Assembly: GCA_905221605.1 (NCBI GenBank)
Contig: CAJNDS010000580.1
Span: 263,664-310,275, forward strand
From: Symbiodinium natans
Taxonomy: Eukaryota > Sar > Dinophyceae > Suessiales > Symbiodiniaceae
Direction of reading: 5' to 3'
Length of the DNA stretch: 46,612 bases
The notes under the pieces are model-generated. The model did no database searches and was not told where the DNA came from. It saw only the letters and a list, made by a program, of their open reading frames with translations. Position numbers and translations under genes: made by a program. Shown piece after piece: positions 10,347 through 20,199 of the stretch (position 1 is the stretch's first letter; each line of letters starts with the position of its first letter).

Positions 10347-10364
10347 TGCTGAAACTGCCCGCAG
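10347..10364 (-). CDS. Possible 18-nt microexon
   Basis: GATGAAG|CTGCGGGCAGTTTCAGCA|GTAAGC: acceptor AG at 10366-10365 and a strong GTAAGC donor at 10346. Phase 0 (LRAVSA), compatible with exon d. Rests on splice consensus alone. Confidence 0.25.
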
Positions 10365-10457
10365 CTTCATCTGATGAAGAAATTCAAACAATAAGAAAAA
10401 CAAGCCCCAAACCCTACACTCCTAAACCCTAAACCCCTAAACCCGAAACCCTCAAGC

Positions 10458-10523
10458 TTGAAAGCTGTCCGAATGAGGCGGGCGCAGACCCAGGGTGGGG
10501 ATATCTTGAGTGCCTCGAAGGAC
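10458..10523 (-). CDS. Exon d of split gene (22 codons)
   Basis: Acceptor CGCTGAG|G (AG 10525-10524). Phase 0 reads VLRGTQDIPTLGLRPPHSDS.. to a GC donor CAA|GCTTGAG (10457). A second frame (SFEALKISPPWVCARLIRTA) is also open here, so the frame choice rests on phase continuity with exon c. Confidence 0.4.
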
Positions 10524-10780
10524 CTCAGCGGTGTCGGGAGTTATTTTGTTCTTTTTTGGGGGGGACTCTTTGTGCTTGAAATTAGGGTTTAGGGTTTAGG
10601 GTTTAGGGTTGAGGGTTTAGGGTTTAGGGTTTACGGTTTAGGGTTTAGGGTTTACGGTTTAGGGTTCAGGGTTCCGGGTTTAGGGTTCAGGGTTTCTAGG
10701 ACCGTAGCAGAACCTGATCCCTTCATCGGCCTCAGGTGTCTTGGTAGGGCTTTAGGGCTTGGCTCCTTGTCCGGATCCAC

Positions 10781-11002
10781 CTTGGGGTCCGTCGGGGTGC
10801 TCCACGGCCCCCGCTGGCCCAGGGCGGCTATGGCCTCGTCGCTTTCGATGAAGGTGGCCCCTTCCCTCGGAATCAGCTCGAGGTGTGGCGCTCTGGCCCA
10901 CGAGCCGTCGGCTAGGAAGGTGTCGATGGCCTTGATCCGCTGGGCTAGGATGTCGGCCGCTTCCTGGCCCTTGTCCTGGGCGAGGGCATCCAGCGCCCGG
11001 CG
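10781..11002 (-). CDS. Exon c of split gene (74 codons)
   Basis: Acceptor CTTCTCACTAAG (AG 11004-11003), then RRALDALAQDKGQEAADILA ... LGQRGPWSTPTDPK, ending at CCCAAG|GTGGATCC (GT at 10780). Phase is 0 at both ends, matching exons b and d. Strongly GC-biased third positions. The frame stays open to 10652, where it runs into telomere repeats read as NPKP. No known domain recognised. Confidence 0.6.
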
Positions 11003-11153
11003 CTTAGTGAGAAGGAACCCCAAAACATAGGGCTTAGGGTTTAGGGCTTAGAGTTTAGGGTTTAGGGCTTGGGGTTCAGGGGAAGATGACTGGGCTCAAG
11101 GAATCTTAAGGAATCTTACAGCCAAAACATAAGCAGTTTCGCTAGTTTTGGGC

Positions 11154-11292
11154 CTTCACAAACGCTTTATCTAGGGCCAAAACATAACGCTTGGTTTGGA
11201 CCACTTGAGCACTGGCTCTTGATTGCTCGACTTCCTCCACGACCGCCCATGAAACTTCTCCTCCGACCACCACTGTCGGCTTCACCCCTAAG
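11154..11292 (-). CDS. Exon b of split gene (46 codons)
   Basis: After TTTAG (11294-11293) it reads C + LGVKPTVVVGGEVSWAVVEE...VLALDKAFVK. The frame then meets TAG at 11144-11142. A GC donor, AAG|GCCCAA at 11153, would leave phase 0, matching exon c. If that donor is not used, this is a terminal exon. The product is not recognised; Val/Glu-rich, probably helical. Confidence 0.55.
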
Positions 11293-11353
11293 CTAAACCC
11301 TAAACCCTAACCCTAAATCCTAAACCCTAAACCCTAAACCCTAAACCCTAAAC
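11293..11353 (-). other. 61-nt intron made only of telomere-type repeats
   Basis: Minus strand: starts GTTTAGGG, ends GGGTTTAG, and every base belongs to TTTAGGG units (two degenerate: GGATTTAG and GGGTTAGGG). Removing it joins ...CCT GTG GG with C TTA GGG GTG AAG in frame. With a GT donor, no other donor/acceptor pair at this array keeps the downstream frame. Confidence 0.55.
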
Positions 11354-11511
11354 CCCACAGGTTGCATCTGGGGATGGATCAGCATAAGGTAGCGTCCATT
11401 GCTGGGGTCAGCGACGGGCTCCATCAACTTGCGTGACAGGGCTGGTGCCTTAGCTACCTTTGGAACACGGTTGGCGTAATACGACTGCCATGAAACAGGC
11501 ACGCAAGGGCT
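11354..11511 (-). CDS. Exon a of best-supported split gene (53 codons)
   Basis: The minus-strand frame starts after GGAAG (AG at 11513-11512) with SPCVPVSWQSYYANRV and runs through SRKLMEPVADPSNGRY to HPQMQPVG. Codon use is GC-rich at third positions. The only donor that keeps the downstream frame is the first GT of the telomere array, GG|GTTTAGGG at 11353 (phase 2). A stop in the same frame (TAA at about 11532) limits the exon upstream. The product is not recognised. Confidence 0.6.
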
Positions 11512-11762
11512 CTTCCGTGCAGGGATGACTTACTTCGGCTTGACCACATTGCACTTGGCGAGCCGCCAATGGGTTCAAAGAGACGTTTCGTTCAAAACTT
11601 TCGTTCAAAACTTATTGGGACCCCAAACCCTATACAAGTTCTATAAGCCTTGCCTTCAACCCCCAACCCAAACCTAAATCCCAAGCACTCAATTACGCGG
11701 AGGGCCGGGACCCCTGACATCCTCCTGAAAGCTCAAGGTTTGCTTTTTTCACTCCAATTATC

Positions 11763-12415
11763 AGGGTTTAGGGTTTAGGGTTAAGGGTTTAGGGTTTAGG
11801 GTTTAGGGTTTAGGGTTTAGGGTTTAGGGTTTAGGGTTTAGGGTTTAGGGGTCAGGGTGCTTAGAACTCCAATCGTAAGTCTACTTAAGACCTACTTGGG
11901 GGACTTCGGGGGCTTACAAGTACAGCAACAATTTGGGGTTACAAGTACCCCGGGCCTTCAGGTAGAGCTCGGAATATAGGGTTGCAGACTTCGAACGCAG
12001 GGTTTAGGGCCTCAGCCTCGGGCTTAGATTTCAGGGTGTAGTGTTTAGGGTTTGGGGCTTAAGGGTTTAGGGAGCCTATACCCTACACCCTACACCCTAA
12101 ACCCTAAACCCTAAACCCTAAACCCTAAACCCTAAACCCCAAAGTAGAGCTCAGGGTTTAGGGCTTCGGGAAGAAGATTTCGGGTGTGCACTCGTGTTGC
12201 TAAGCCCGCGACATCGCCACCAGGGTCTGACAGGGCGGATCGGGATGCAGGTTTAGGGTTTAGGGTTTAGGGTTTAGGGTTTAGGATTGAGGGTTTAGGG
12301 TTTAGGGTTTAGGGTTTAGGGTTTAGGGTTTAGGGTTTAGGGTTTAGGGTTTAGGGTTTAGGGTTTAGGGTTTAGGGTTTGGGTTTAGGGTTTGGGTTTA
12401 GGGTTTAGGGCTTAG
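11763..12415. repeat. Telomere arrays (11763-11852 +, 12080-12140 -, 12249-12415 +)
   Basis: Three arrays in alternating orientation. The last is about 165 bp with few variants. Confidence 0.95.
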
Positions 12416-12428
12416 GGTGTGCTAACAC

Positions 12429-12482
12429 GCTGTTCAGGAACGCGAACGAAGTCACCATATTGCGAACAATGTTGGATACATA
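12429..12482 (-). CDS. Candidate exon (YVSNIVRNMVTSFAFLNS)
   Basis: After ATACAG (AG 12484-12483) it reads 18 codons to AGC|GTGTTAGC. Phase 0 at both ends. Followed on the minus strand by the telomere array 12249-12415. Confidence 0.45.
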
Positions 12483-12567
12483 CTGTATACACCCTAAACA
12501 AAAAAACTAAACCCTAAAGCCTAAACCGAAATAGAGTGGCTTTTGTCTCGCAGCAGGAACCCAGCAC

Positions 12568-12612
12568 CTGGAAAGGGCGAAGCCAGGCGAAGCCAGCCGA
12601 CACGTCATTGTT
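12568..12612 (-). CDS. Candidate exon (NNDVSAGFAWLRPFQ)
   Basis: After ACGAAAG it reads 15 codons to CAG|GTGCTGG (12567). A plus-strand alternative with strong signals also exists here: acceptor TTGTCTCGCAG at 12543-12553 and donor GTG|GTAAGG at 12620. The strand is therefore unresolved. Confidence 0.35.
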
Positions 12613-12839
12613 CTTTCGTGGTAAGGAGTAGTGTTGGGGGTTCAGGGTTCAGGGTTTAGGTTTAGGGCTTAGGGCGTAGCACGCCAAACCTCCGCAATCC
12701 CAAACCCAGTCATGGAGGGTGAAAAATCAATCACTGAGAGACATGAGAAATTCGTCCAAGACCATATCAACAATTGATAGACATCAAGAAAACATTTCAA
12801 TGTGCAGTCGAGCTCATCCTAGCAAATTACTTTCTTGAT

Positions 12840-13100
12840 GCCTAAACCCTAAACCCTAAACCCTAAACCCTAAACCCTAAACCCTAAACCCTGAACCCTA
12901 AAAAACCCTAAACCCTAAACCCTAAACCCTAAACCCTAGCCCTAAGCCCTAAGCCCTAAACCCTAAACCATCTAAACCATCTAAACCATCTAAACCATCT
13001 AAACCATTTAAGCCGTCTAAACCATCTAAACCATCTAAACCATCTAAACCCTAAACCCTCAGCCCTAAACGCCTAAGCCCTAAACCCTAAACCATCTCAA
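12840..13100 (-). repeat. CCCTAAA array with a CCATCTAAA 9-mer block
   Basis: 12967-13050 holds about nine tandem 9-mers (CCATCTAAA), a lengthened telomere variant, between normal CCCTAAA runs. Confidence 0.9.
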
Positions 13101-13104
13101 CCCA

Positions 13105-13620
13105 AAACCCTAAACCTTGATGCTTCTTAACTTTTTTATCCCCTATGCCCAGCCACGGTGCGCTCCCAGCCTTGCCCTCCTCTATAGCCCCCCTCTAGCT
13201 CCCCCCTTAAATAGCCTTCATTCAGCTTAATTGTCCCTGAATCGCCCGAATTACGGGGGGGAATTTGGGGGGGGGGGGGGTGGGGTAGTAGCCCTAAACT
13301 CAGGGCCTAGGCCGCCCCCCTACAGAGGGGGGGCGGCGCTTAAGCCCTTCGACCTCTTATGGCGAAGGTCGACCCAGGTCGCTTGCCCGCCTCCTGCAGC
13401 CAGGAGGTCGGCAGCACCCACGATGGGCCCGGTACCGGAGCAGGTTCTCCCGCGGACCAGTACTGGTCCCCTTTTAGCTCTTCACCCTGGATGGGGCTGG
13501 CATTTCCGGGCCCAAGGCCCCCAGGCCAGGAGGACCTGGACCCCTCACCGCAGCGTGTCCAGGGACCAGGGGGCCTCAGGCCAGGCCACGCAGGGCGGGT
13601 GCTCAAAAAGCTGCTTTTTG
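13105..13620. other. Stretch without a supported gene
   Basis: CT-rich leader (13120-13230), G tract (13268-13281), then sequence passing into the minisatellite. Open frames here extend into the repeat and are not trusted. Confidence 0.4.
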
Positions 13621-14130
13621 GGCTTCTGGGCCCCTCTGCACCCCCCTGGGCCCCCCTGGGCCCTGGGCCCCCCTGGGCCCCCCCTGGGCCCTCCCTGGGC
13701 CCTCCTGGTTCCCCCTGGGCCTTCTGGGCCCCCCTGAGCCCCCCTGGGCCCTGCTGGGCCCCAGGCCTCGGCCCTTCTTGGGCGTCTCTGGGCCTCCCTG
13801 GACCCCCTGGGCCCCCCCTGGGCCCCCCTGGGCCCCGCTGGGCCCCCCTGGGCCCTCCTGGGCCTGCCTGGGCCTCCTGGGCCTTTCTGGGCCCCCCCTT
13901 GAACCCCCCTAGCCCCCTGCGCCCCTCACCCTGCACCCCCTGGCCCCCCCCTGGGCCGCCCTGCTGGCCCCCTTGCTCCCCTGGGCCTGTCTGGGCATCC
14001 TGGGCCTCTTGGGCCCCCCCTGGGCCTCCCTGCCCCTTGCTGGGCCGGCCGGGCCTAGACCTTTCTGGCCTGGGCTTCTGGGCCTGGGCTCCCTGGGCCC
14101 TGGCCCCCCCTCTCTGCCCCGCCCCGATCC
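13620..14130 (+). repeat. CCCCTGGGCC-type minisatellite
   Basis: GC-rich irregular repeat of (C)nTGGGCC. Frames on both strands through it (Pro/Trp-rich on +, collagen-like Gly-Pro on -) are products of the repeat, not evidence of genes. Confidence 0.85.
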
Positions 14131-14612
14131 TTTCTGGCCCCGTTTAAACGGTTTAAATTCGGCCCCTCCCTACCCTCACTGGGCTGAGCTTTTTCCTCTG
14201 CGCCTCCTTGACTGGGCCGCTCTGGGCCCTGGGCTGCCCAGACTGACCCTGGCCTGGGCCCGTGGTCCTTCTCCCTCTGTGGAGGCTTGTTTTTTGTGAA
14301 AAGCCGTGACGGAACGAAGAAGTTTTATGTAAAGAAAGCAGTTGGCTTGAGTTTAGGCCTAAACCCTAAAAGGAATAGGTTTGGGTGGCTTTGCCGCCTT
14401 GGACGGCGTGGGGTGGGAGAAAAGTGTTAGATGGCCTTCCACAATCGGGCCAAAGCTGCTCTTCGCACCTCACGACGCTTTCGAGCTTGTTCCAAAACCT
14501 AACCTTCACAGCATCTACGCCCTATCACAGCAAACCCTAAACCCTAAACCCTCAACCCTCAACCCTAAACCCTTAAACCCCGGAGTAGTATAGAGGGGGG
14601 TAGTAGGGGAAC

Positions 14613-14716
14613 CCATGACAGCCTTGCCCTCGGTGTTGTTCATCACCAGTTGGAAAGTGTTTGCCGTCTTGAGATCCACGGAGTTCCTCTGGACCATGCA
14701 TAGGAGGGCATCGAGT
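14613..14716 (-). CDS. Candidate exon (LDALLCMVQRNSVDLKTANT...)
   Basis: After CTAAG (AG 14718-14717) it reads A + LDALLCMVQRNSVDLK...NNTEGKAVM + G (34 codons), ending ATGG|GTTCCC. Third positions are strongly G/C. The frame stays open through 14515 into telomere-type repeats. Product not recognised. Confidence 0.55.
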
Positions 14717-14721
14717 CTTAG

Positions 14722-15225
14722 GGTTGAAGGTTTAGGGTTTAGGGTTTAGGGCTTAGGGTTTGGGGTTTAGGGTTTAGGGTTTAGGGTTTAGGGTTTAGGG
14801 TTTAGGGTTTAGGGTTTAGGGTTGAGGGTTTCGGGTATAGGCTTAGGGTTTAGGGGTTTAGGGGCTAGGGTCTAGGGTTTAGGGCGGAACATAGTGCAGG
14901 GCATTTTGGGCTTAGGGTTAAGGAGTTTAGGGTTAGGGTTTGACCGGGTTTTTACTGTTGAGGGTGCAGGGGTGCGGAGCCTATGCTTGCCAGGCTTCCT
15001 CTTGTGCTCCACATAATCACAAACATCCACCAAATACCCAGTCTAGTTGTCAACCCCAAATCCTGGACCCCAAACCCTACATGGCCCTACATCATACAGG
15101 GTTTAGGGTTTAGGGTTTAGGGTTTAGGGTTTAGGGTTTAGGGTTTAGGGTTTAGGGTTTAGGGTTTAGGGTTTAGGGTTTAGGGTTTAGGGTTTAGGGT
15201 TTAGGGTTTAGGGTTTAGGGTTTAG
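14722..15225 (+). repeat. TTTAGGG arrays (14722-14885, 15099-15225)
   Basis: The second is about 125 bp of near-pure TTTAGGG. The candidate exon 14991-15042 lies between them. Confidence 0.95.
14991..15042 (-). CDS. Candidate exon (TGYLVDVCDYVEHKRKP)
   Basis: After ACTAG it reads 17 codons + G to a GC donor G|GCAAGC (14990). It lies between two telomere arrays (14722-14885 and 15099-15225). Confidence 0.45.
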
Positions 15226-15268
15226 ATGGCTCCGGCCGATGATGGGAAACAACGTTACAACGTTCAAA

Positions 15269-15450
15269 AAGATTCCCCTGCGACTACATAAACAAAAGTA
15301 CGACCTCCCTAAACTCGAACTCTAAAAATAGATCTAAACGCTGAACCCTGCAGTTTAAAAAATTCCCCTGCGTTTACACAAACAGAGTACAGCATCCTGG
15401 AACTCGACACAATAAATACAGATCTCAGCGCTAAACCCTAGATTTCGAAC
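15269..15450 (+). repeat. Diverged 90-bp tandem duplication
   Basis: GATTCCCCTGCG..ACA.AAACA at 15271 recurs at 15361, followed by similar GAACTCGA.. and GATCT.A.CGCT words. Confidence 0.7.
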
Positions 15451-15524
15451 CCGAAACCTAATTCCTCAGGAAACCCTAAGCCCTAACCGAAAAGCTGGGG
15501 ATTGGGAGCTCCCAGCAGTGGTGC

Positions 15525-15590
15525 CTGACTGGCGTCTTCAGCGGGTTGCGGATCAGCATGGTGAAGTAGTTCCATCTGGCTTGGTAGTTC
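15525..15590 (-). CDS. Candidate exon (NYQARWNYFTMLIRNPLKTPV)
   Basis: After GCGAAG|G it reads NYQARWNYFTMLIRNPLK.. to a GC donor GTCAG|GCACC (15524). The frame stays open about 12 codons further (HHCWELPIPSF). Basic and aromatic-rich; not recognised. Confidence 0.5.
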
Positions 15591-16009
15591 CTTCGCTTTT
15601 GGGGAACTTTTGGGGGTTTAGGGTTTAGGCTTTAGGATGTAGGAATCAGGGCTTCGGGTTTAGGGCTTGGCGGGGTTTAGGAAGGTTGGAGTCCCGGCAC
15701 TGCCATCCGTCGCACGGCAAAAAGCAACGCCTGGAAACCCTGGACCCTGAACCTCAAACCCTAAACCTCTAAACCTTAAGAAAACACTAAGAACACCACC
15801 CTAAAGCCCTAAAGGAAAACCTGAAGAGAAACCCCGGAGCCCTAAAAACCTCCTAACCCCTAAACCCCGCCCCTACCATAAAAAAAAATCCCTAAGAACA
15901 CGCCCGAAATCTAATTGACTCCCTAAGCCTTAAACCCTAAATCGCTAAATCCCTAAAACCCTAACCCCCTAAAACCCCAAAACCCTAAACCCCCTAATCC
16001 CTAAACCCA

Positions 16010-16330
16010 TCCCTAAACCCTAAACCCTAAACCCTAAACCCTAAACCCTAAACCCTAAACCCTAAACCCGAAACCCGAAACCCTAAACCCTAAACCCTAA
16101 ACCCTAAACCCTAAACCCTAAACCCTTAACCCTAAACCCTAAACCCTAAACCCTAAACCCTAAACCCTAACCCTAAACCCAGTTCCGGCCCGATGAAGAC
16201 TTCTCGGCCAGGCCGCGTGTGCGGCGCTGCGTGCAGCTTCAGAAGCCTCTGGCTGAACGGGGTTTAGGGTTTAGGGTTTAGGGTTTAGGGTTTCGGGTTT
16301 AGGGTTTAGGGTTTAGGGTTAGGGTTTAAG
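16010..16330. repeat. Inverted pair of telomere arrays around a candidate exon
   Basis: CCCTAAA at 16010-16178 and TTTAGGG at 16259-16330 bracket the island 16179-16252. Confidence 0.95.
16179..16252 (-). CDS. Candidate exon (QRLLKLHAAPHTRPGREV...)
   Basis: After GTTCAG it reads C + QRLLKLHAAPHTRPGREVFI.. ending CTGG|GTTTAGGG. The donor GT is the first GT of the telomere array 16010-16178. Confidence 0.5.
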
Positions 16331-16532
16331 GTCCAAACAACTGCCGAAAGCCGAAAAACAACAATCCTAGACCCCAACTGTCGTTGATTTGGCTGCGGGT
16401 TTCGGGTTTTAAGGTCCAAGGTTCAGGGCTTCGGGCTTAGGTGCCTAATCTTAGAGTGTCCGAACCCTGCACTCCTAGATTCGGGCGGAGGTAGGGGGCA
16501 TCCCTTTCACCAGGGTTTCGGGTAGTACAAAC

Positions 16533-16703
16533 CTGCTCAGAAAGCTGCATGTTCTCAGTATGATCTAGCCTGCCAGGACGTATGGCAGTGGGATTCCGCT
16601 TTGCCACCTTCGCATCTCCGGAGACGCGCTGCAGCCCGTCCACTTCCTTGAACGATGGTCTGAGAATCGCCAGGATGTCTTTGACATGACCGTAGCCGCA
16701 CAT
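16533..16703 (-). CDS. Candidate first exon or exon (57 codons, MCGYGHVKDILAIL...)
   Basis: The frame from ATG 16703 reads MCGYGHVKDILAILRPSF...HTENMQLSEQ to a strong donor CAG|GTTTGT (16532). A TGA lies directly upstream of the ATG in frame. It is therefore either a start codon or the exon begins inside at GTCAAAG|AC. Overlapping frames are open, so medium confidence. Not recognised. Confidence 0.45.
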
Positions 16704-16730
16704 TCAAAGGATCCAATGGATCAGTGTGTT

Positions 16731-16940
16731 TCACTTCCAGGCGCTTGGCGTTGCTTTAAAGCAATGCCGCCCGGGAAAGCGCCGCCCAATGCGCTGGTAA
16801 CTCCCTAACACTATGTCTGGCTGCCAGCCTTCCAACGCCCTGTGCGTTTTGTCACGCTCAAGAAGCTGAGCGCGCTCTGCAGCCAGAACTGGTTGAGACA
16901 GAGGAGCAAATGGACTTCGCGCCCTTGGACATTCATGCAC
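16731..16940 (-). CDS. Possible coding segment (MHECPRARSPFAPL...)
   Basis: A 69-codon minus-strand frame, ...LLERDKTHRALEGWQPDIV... to SAWK, in one of the longest repeat-free stretches of the left half (16.33-17.55 kb). A second frame, AVVSAAEASAELACMNVQ.., is also open, so the true frame is unclear. Not recognised. Confidence 0.25.
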   Translation of the reverse strand: MHECPRARSPFAPLSQPVLAAERAQLLERDKTHRALEGWQPDIVLGSYQRIGRRFPGRHCFKATPSAWK

Positions 16941-17350
16941 GCAAGCTCGGCAGACGCTTCGGCGGCAGACACAACGGCAGGTCGGTGAGTGTCACGACGC
17001 GTAGGACCCAGCGACGTAGCCAGTTCGCAAACTATAATCCTAAAGCCCAGAGACGACGTTGAGCTGCAGCATGAGCAAGTAGAACTTGCTAGCTCGCAGC
17101 ACGCCAGCGCCCCTCCTTAGTTGCTGCTGCTGGTCCTGAGGGACGCCGAAAGCGCCTCAGGAGGCCTGCGCGGCCTCCGTCTGCGACTATGCAGCTTGCA
17201 CTCTCGTGCTCGAAGCTGCCCCATTTGACACAGGAGTTTCTGACATTCGGAATGAGGAAGAACAGGAGACCACCCCCGCCTACAGGCCAAAGCACAAGCA
17301 GGCGGACGAAGCCCTAAAGCCCAAGAACTCTGAAACCCTAAAACCTAAAC

Positions 17351-17503
17351 CCTCAAAGAGGGCTTGGGTGTCCCCTCTTCAGGCGCCCCCCAGATAGAAG
17401 GCTCCGTGTTGTCATAGGAACCCTCGGAGGGAACGATGATTTCGAGAAGCCCCGAAAAGAGCAGAATGAGATTGAATGTTGCTTTGGGCTCAGGTTCGAC
17501 CAG
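17351..17503 (-). CDS. Candidate exon (51 codons, LVEPEPKATFNLILLFSGLL...)
   Basis: After TTCTAG (AG 17505-17504) the frame runs LVEPEPKATF...LFSGLLEIIVPSEG...GTPKPSLR, phase 0 at both ends, ending AGG|GTTTAGG. The donor is again a telomere-type GTTTAGG. It contains a hydrophobic stretch (FNLILLFSGLLEIIV) that could be a membrane segment. Not recognised. Confidence 0.55.
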
Positions 17504-17559
17504 CTAGAAGTGCTTAACCCCAATAGGTCTACGATGCTGGGAAATAAAAAAAAACCACG

Positions 17560-17892
17560 CCCTAAACCCTAAACCCTACACTCTAAACCCTAAACCCTGA
17601 ACCCTAAATCCTAGACCCTAAACCCTGAACCCTAAACCCTAAACCCTAAACCCTAAACCCTAAACCCTAAGGGACTGGAACCATCCCAAGCCCCTAACTC
17701 TAAACCCCAATGAAACCCTGAACTCCAAGTCCGAATCCCAAAACTTCCCTGCTTTAGGGTTTAGGGTTTAGGGTTCAGGGTTTAGGGTTTAGGGTTCAGG
17801 GTTCAGGGTTTAGGGGTTAGGCTTTAGGGTGTAGGGTTTAGGCTTTAGGGTTTCGGGTTTAGGGTATAGGGTTTAGGGTTTAGGGTTTAGGG
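17560..17892. repeat. Inverted pair of telomere arrays
   Basis: CCCTAAA 17560-17670, TTTAGGG/TTCAGGG 17755-17892. Confidence 0.9.
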
Positions 17893-17935
17893 CTAAACCT
17901 CAAACTCTAAGATCACACCTTTGCCTTCCCCTAGC

Positions 17936-18024
17936 CCTGGTAGTGTACGGTAAGCGCCAGACGCCGCCGATCGGCGCGACCTCAGCGTCAGGTGGGGAGA
18001 TGAAGCCCCCATCAAGCTCAAACC
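17936..18024 (-). CDS. Candidate exon (FELDGGFISPPDAEVAPIGG...)
   Basis: After GTCTTTTAG|GG it reads 29 codons (FELDGGFISPPDAEVAPIGG.. to LPYTTR), ending AGG|GCTAGG. Third positions are strongly G/C. Not recognised. Confidence 0.55.
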
Positions 18025-18344
18025 CTAAAAGACGCACTTCAAGCTCATACCTTTCAGAGTCGGTTTAGGGTTTAGGGTTTCGGGTTTCGGGTTTAGGGTT
18101 TAGGGTTTAGGGTGAAGGATACCCGTGAATTTGAGGAACGTTCCCCATCTAGGGGGAATTGGAGTCTCAGGGTAACCCTCAACCCTCAACCCTAAACCCT
18201 AAACCCTAAACCCTTAACCCTAAACCCTAAACCCTAAACCCTGGCGGCACGGAAGACTCGGGCTGTGGCTCGACACCGGTAGGGTCGGAATTGTCCGCTT
18301 TGCAACTGGCAGCAGGTGGCTTTCGGGCTTAGGGTTTAGGGTTT

Positions 18345-18490
18345 ATGGTTGATTGTAATAAGGGTACCGTGTTTTTGGTGTTAAGTACCTTTATAACGGA
18401 ACCCATAGCCCAAAAAGGGCAGAAGGGTACTACTCAGCTACCAAGATTAAGGGCCCTACAACTAAATTTGGGGGCTTTCCGAACAGAGGC
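18345..18490. other. Stretch without a supported gene
   Basis: AT-richer unique text leading into repeat family B, with TACC/GGGTA-rich words like those near 45470. No supported frame. Confidence 0.4.
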
Positions 18491-18574
18491 GTACCTTCTT
18501 GGGGTCCTTTATAAGGGAATCCTAGTACTTGGGGGTCGATCTTCGGGGTCCCTTATTTTCGTACACTCCCATTT
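18491..18574 (+). repeat. Dispersed repeat family B, copy 1
   Basis: GTACCTTCTTGGGGTCCTT, ATAAGGG.ATCCTA, TTGGGG..TC, GGGGTCCC..ATTTT.GTA: about 80 bp, strongly similar to 45484-45569. A frame of 121 codons through 18345-18710 is probably accidental. Confidence 0.75.
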
Positions 18575-18712
18575 AGGGCCTTCTCACGTTCTTGCGTCGA
18601 AGTTGCAGAGGGATCAGACTGGGGGGTGCCCCCAGGGTTTGGGTTTAGGGGTCTTCCGGAGACTTGAATACGTTGGGATAGCAGGCTTCCTAGGTAACTT
18701 TTGGTTTTAGGT

Positions 18713-18830
18713 TTTAGGTTTTAGGGTTTAGGGTTTAGGGTTTTGGGTTTAGGGTTTAGGGTTTAGGGTTTAGGGTTTAGCGTTTAGCGTTTAGGGTTTA
18801 GGGTTTAGGGTCCAGGGTTTAGGGTTTAGG
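18713..18830 (+). repeat. TTTAGGG array
   Basis: Near-pure, immediately left of the candidate exon 18852-18974. Confidence 0.9.
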
Positions 18831-18851
18831 GGTTGAGTGGAGCTGTGAGGC

Positions 18852-18974
18852 CACGGACAGTTGCCAATTTTCCTTGCCTAACCAGTTTCCCAACAAAAGC
18901 CCTGATACAAAGTCCTGCACTATATGACGCAAAAAGCTCCACAAGCAGAAACGCACGCAAGTCTCCACGAAACC
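18852..18974 (-). CDS. Candidate exon (41 codons, hydrophobic)
   Basis: After GGCTTAG|G it reads GFVETCVRFCLWSFLRHIVQ.. to NWQLSV with a GC donor GTG|GCCTCAC. Rich in Phe/Leu/Trp, possibly a membrane segment. A plus-strand frame of 63 codons (18833-19024) overlaps and is less convincing. Confidence 0.45.
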
Positions 18975-19621
18975 CTAAGCCTAAACCCTTCGTCTTAGTA
19001 AGGAGTGAGGGGACTAGGTACTAATCCCTTAAGGGCTTTTTGTTTGAGGTACCCAACTATTGCTGGGCATTACTGGCAAGACCCTGGAAACCGTAAAGCC
19101 TAAAAACCCTACGCCGTGACAAGCACCCAAACCCCTAAAGACCCTAAAGACCCAAAAAAACTCTAAACTGCAACAGCTCTCAACCCTAAACCCTCAACCC
19201 GAAAAGACATAAACCCTAAAAGTCCCTAAACCCTAAACCCTAAACCCTAAACCCTAAACCCTCAACCCTAGAAGCCCTGAACCCTAAACCCTAGCTTCAA
19301 CCATCCTCAGGTGAGAATAACCTTCAATCATTACCCAATACTTCACCAATAGGGGCAAATGAATGATTGCCTCAAATTGGGCGCCCGAAATCCTGAGCCC
19401 ACGACCTTAAAACCCTGCGCCCCCGACCCTATCGGATATGGAGCAACCAACCTAAAGCCTCTACACCTCCAAACCCTTTCGAAATCTTCGGGTAGGTACA
19501 TGGTCCCTTGGTATGGGCCCTTCAAAGGGGACCCCTGATATACGCTATGCAACCCAAGGGCCTATACATCAGAACCCTTTAAAGGAGGGCAAGGGACCAA
19601 ATTAAGGGCCCATGAAACTAC

Positions 19622-19715
19622 GCCCTAAACCATAGACCCTAAAACCCAAAACCTTAAACCCTAAACCCTAAACCCCAAACCCTAAACCATAGACCCTAAA
19701 ACCCAAAACCTTAAA
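19622..19715 (+). repeat. Short segmental duplication in CCCTAAA context
   Basis: CCCTAAACCATAGACCCTAA... occurs at 19622 and again at 19680, period about 58 bp. Confidence 0.7.
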
Positions 19716-19901
19716 GGGTTCTCTACCCCTTTTAAGGGCCCAACTATGAGTGTGGGACGACATTCTCAGCCCTACAGAGTTTTGCATGAAGCCGGTTCAG
19801 GGGGTTTAGGGTTTAGGGTTAAGGGTTTAGGGTTTAGGGTTTAGGGTTAAGGGTTAAGGGTTTAGGGTTAAGGGTTTGGGGTCAAGGGTTACTTGGCAGA
19901 C

Positions 19902-19939
19902 CTGTATAGCAGCGCAGTGTCTGCCACGTTGTGCGCCTG
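19902..19939 (-). CDS. Candidate exon (QAHNVADTALLY)
   Basis: After CGTCCCAG it reads 12 codons + AG to AG|GTCTGCC. The surrounding frame is open from about 19973 to a TAA at about 19891. The plus strand is also open here. Confidence 0.35.
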
Positions 19940-20119
19940 CTGGGACGCTTGGAGGAGTTGAGGTGAATTATAGTGAATTTGCTTGGTTTAGGGTTCAGGG
20001 TTTAGGGCTTAGGGCTTAGGGTTTAAGGTTTAGGGTTTAGGGTTTAGGGTTTAGGGTTCAGGGTTTAGGGTGTAGGGTTTAGGGTTCAGGGTTTAGGGTG
20101 TAGGGTTTAGGGTTTAGGC

Positions 20120-20199
20120 TCAAGCTGGCAACTGCAATTCTACGCCCATCTGAACCGAGCGAACTCCCTGGCCTTTTGCCGTGACGTTTTTCAACCACG
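20120..20199 (-). CDS. Candidate terminal exon (WLKNVTAKGQGVRSVQMGVE...*)
   Basis: After TTGGCAG it reads CG + WLKNVTAKGQGVRSVQMGVE..LPA and stops at TGA 20122-20120. A second frame (SVVEKRHGKRPGSSLG..) is open, so the stop is not certain. Confidence 0.35.

Noticed and set aside
11512-11600. Upstream exon KRLFEPIGGSPSAMWSSR with GTAAGT donor before exon a
   Set aside because: The implied intron would be only 22 nt, too short to splice. The donor match is probably accidental.
13340-14147. Collagen-like (minus) and Pro/Trp-rich (plus) proteins of about 200-260 aa
   Set aside because: Both are read through the same CCCCTGGGCC minisatellite. Any frame in it is open, and the codon pattern follows the repeat.
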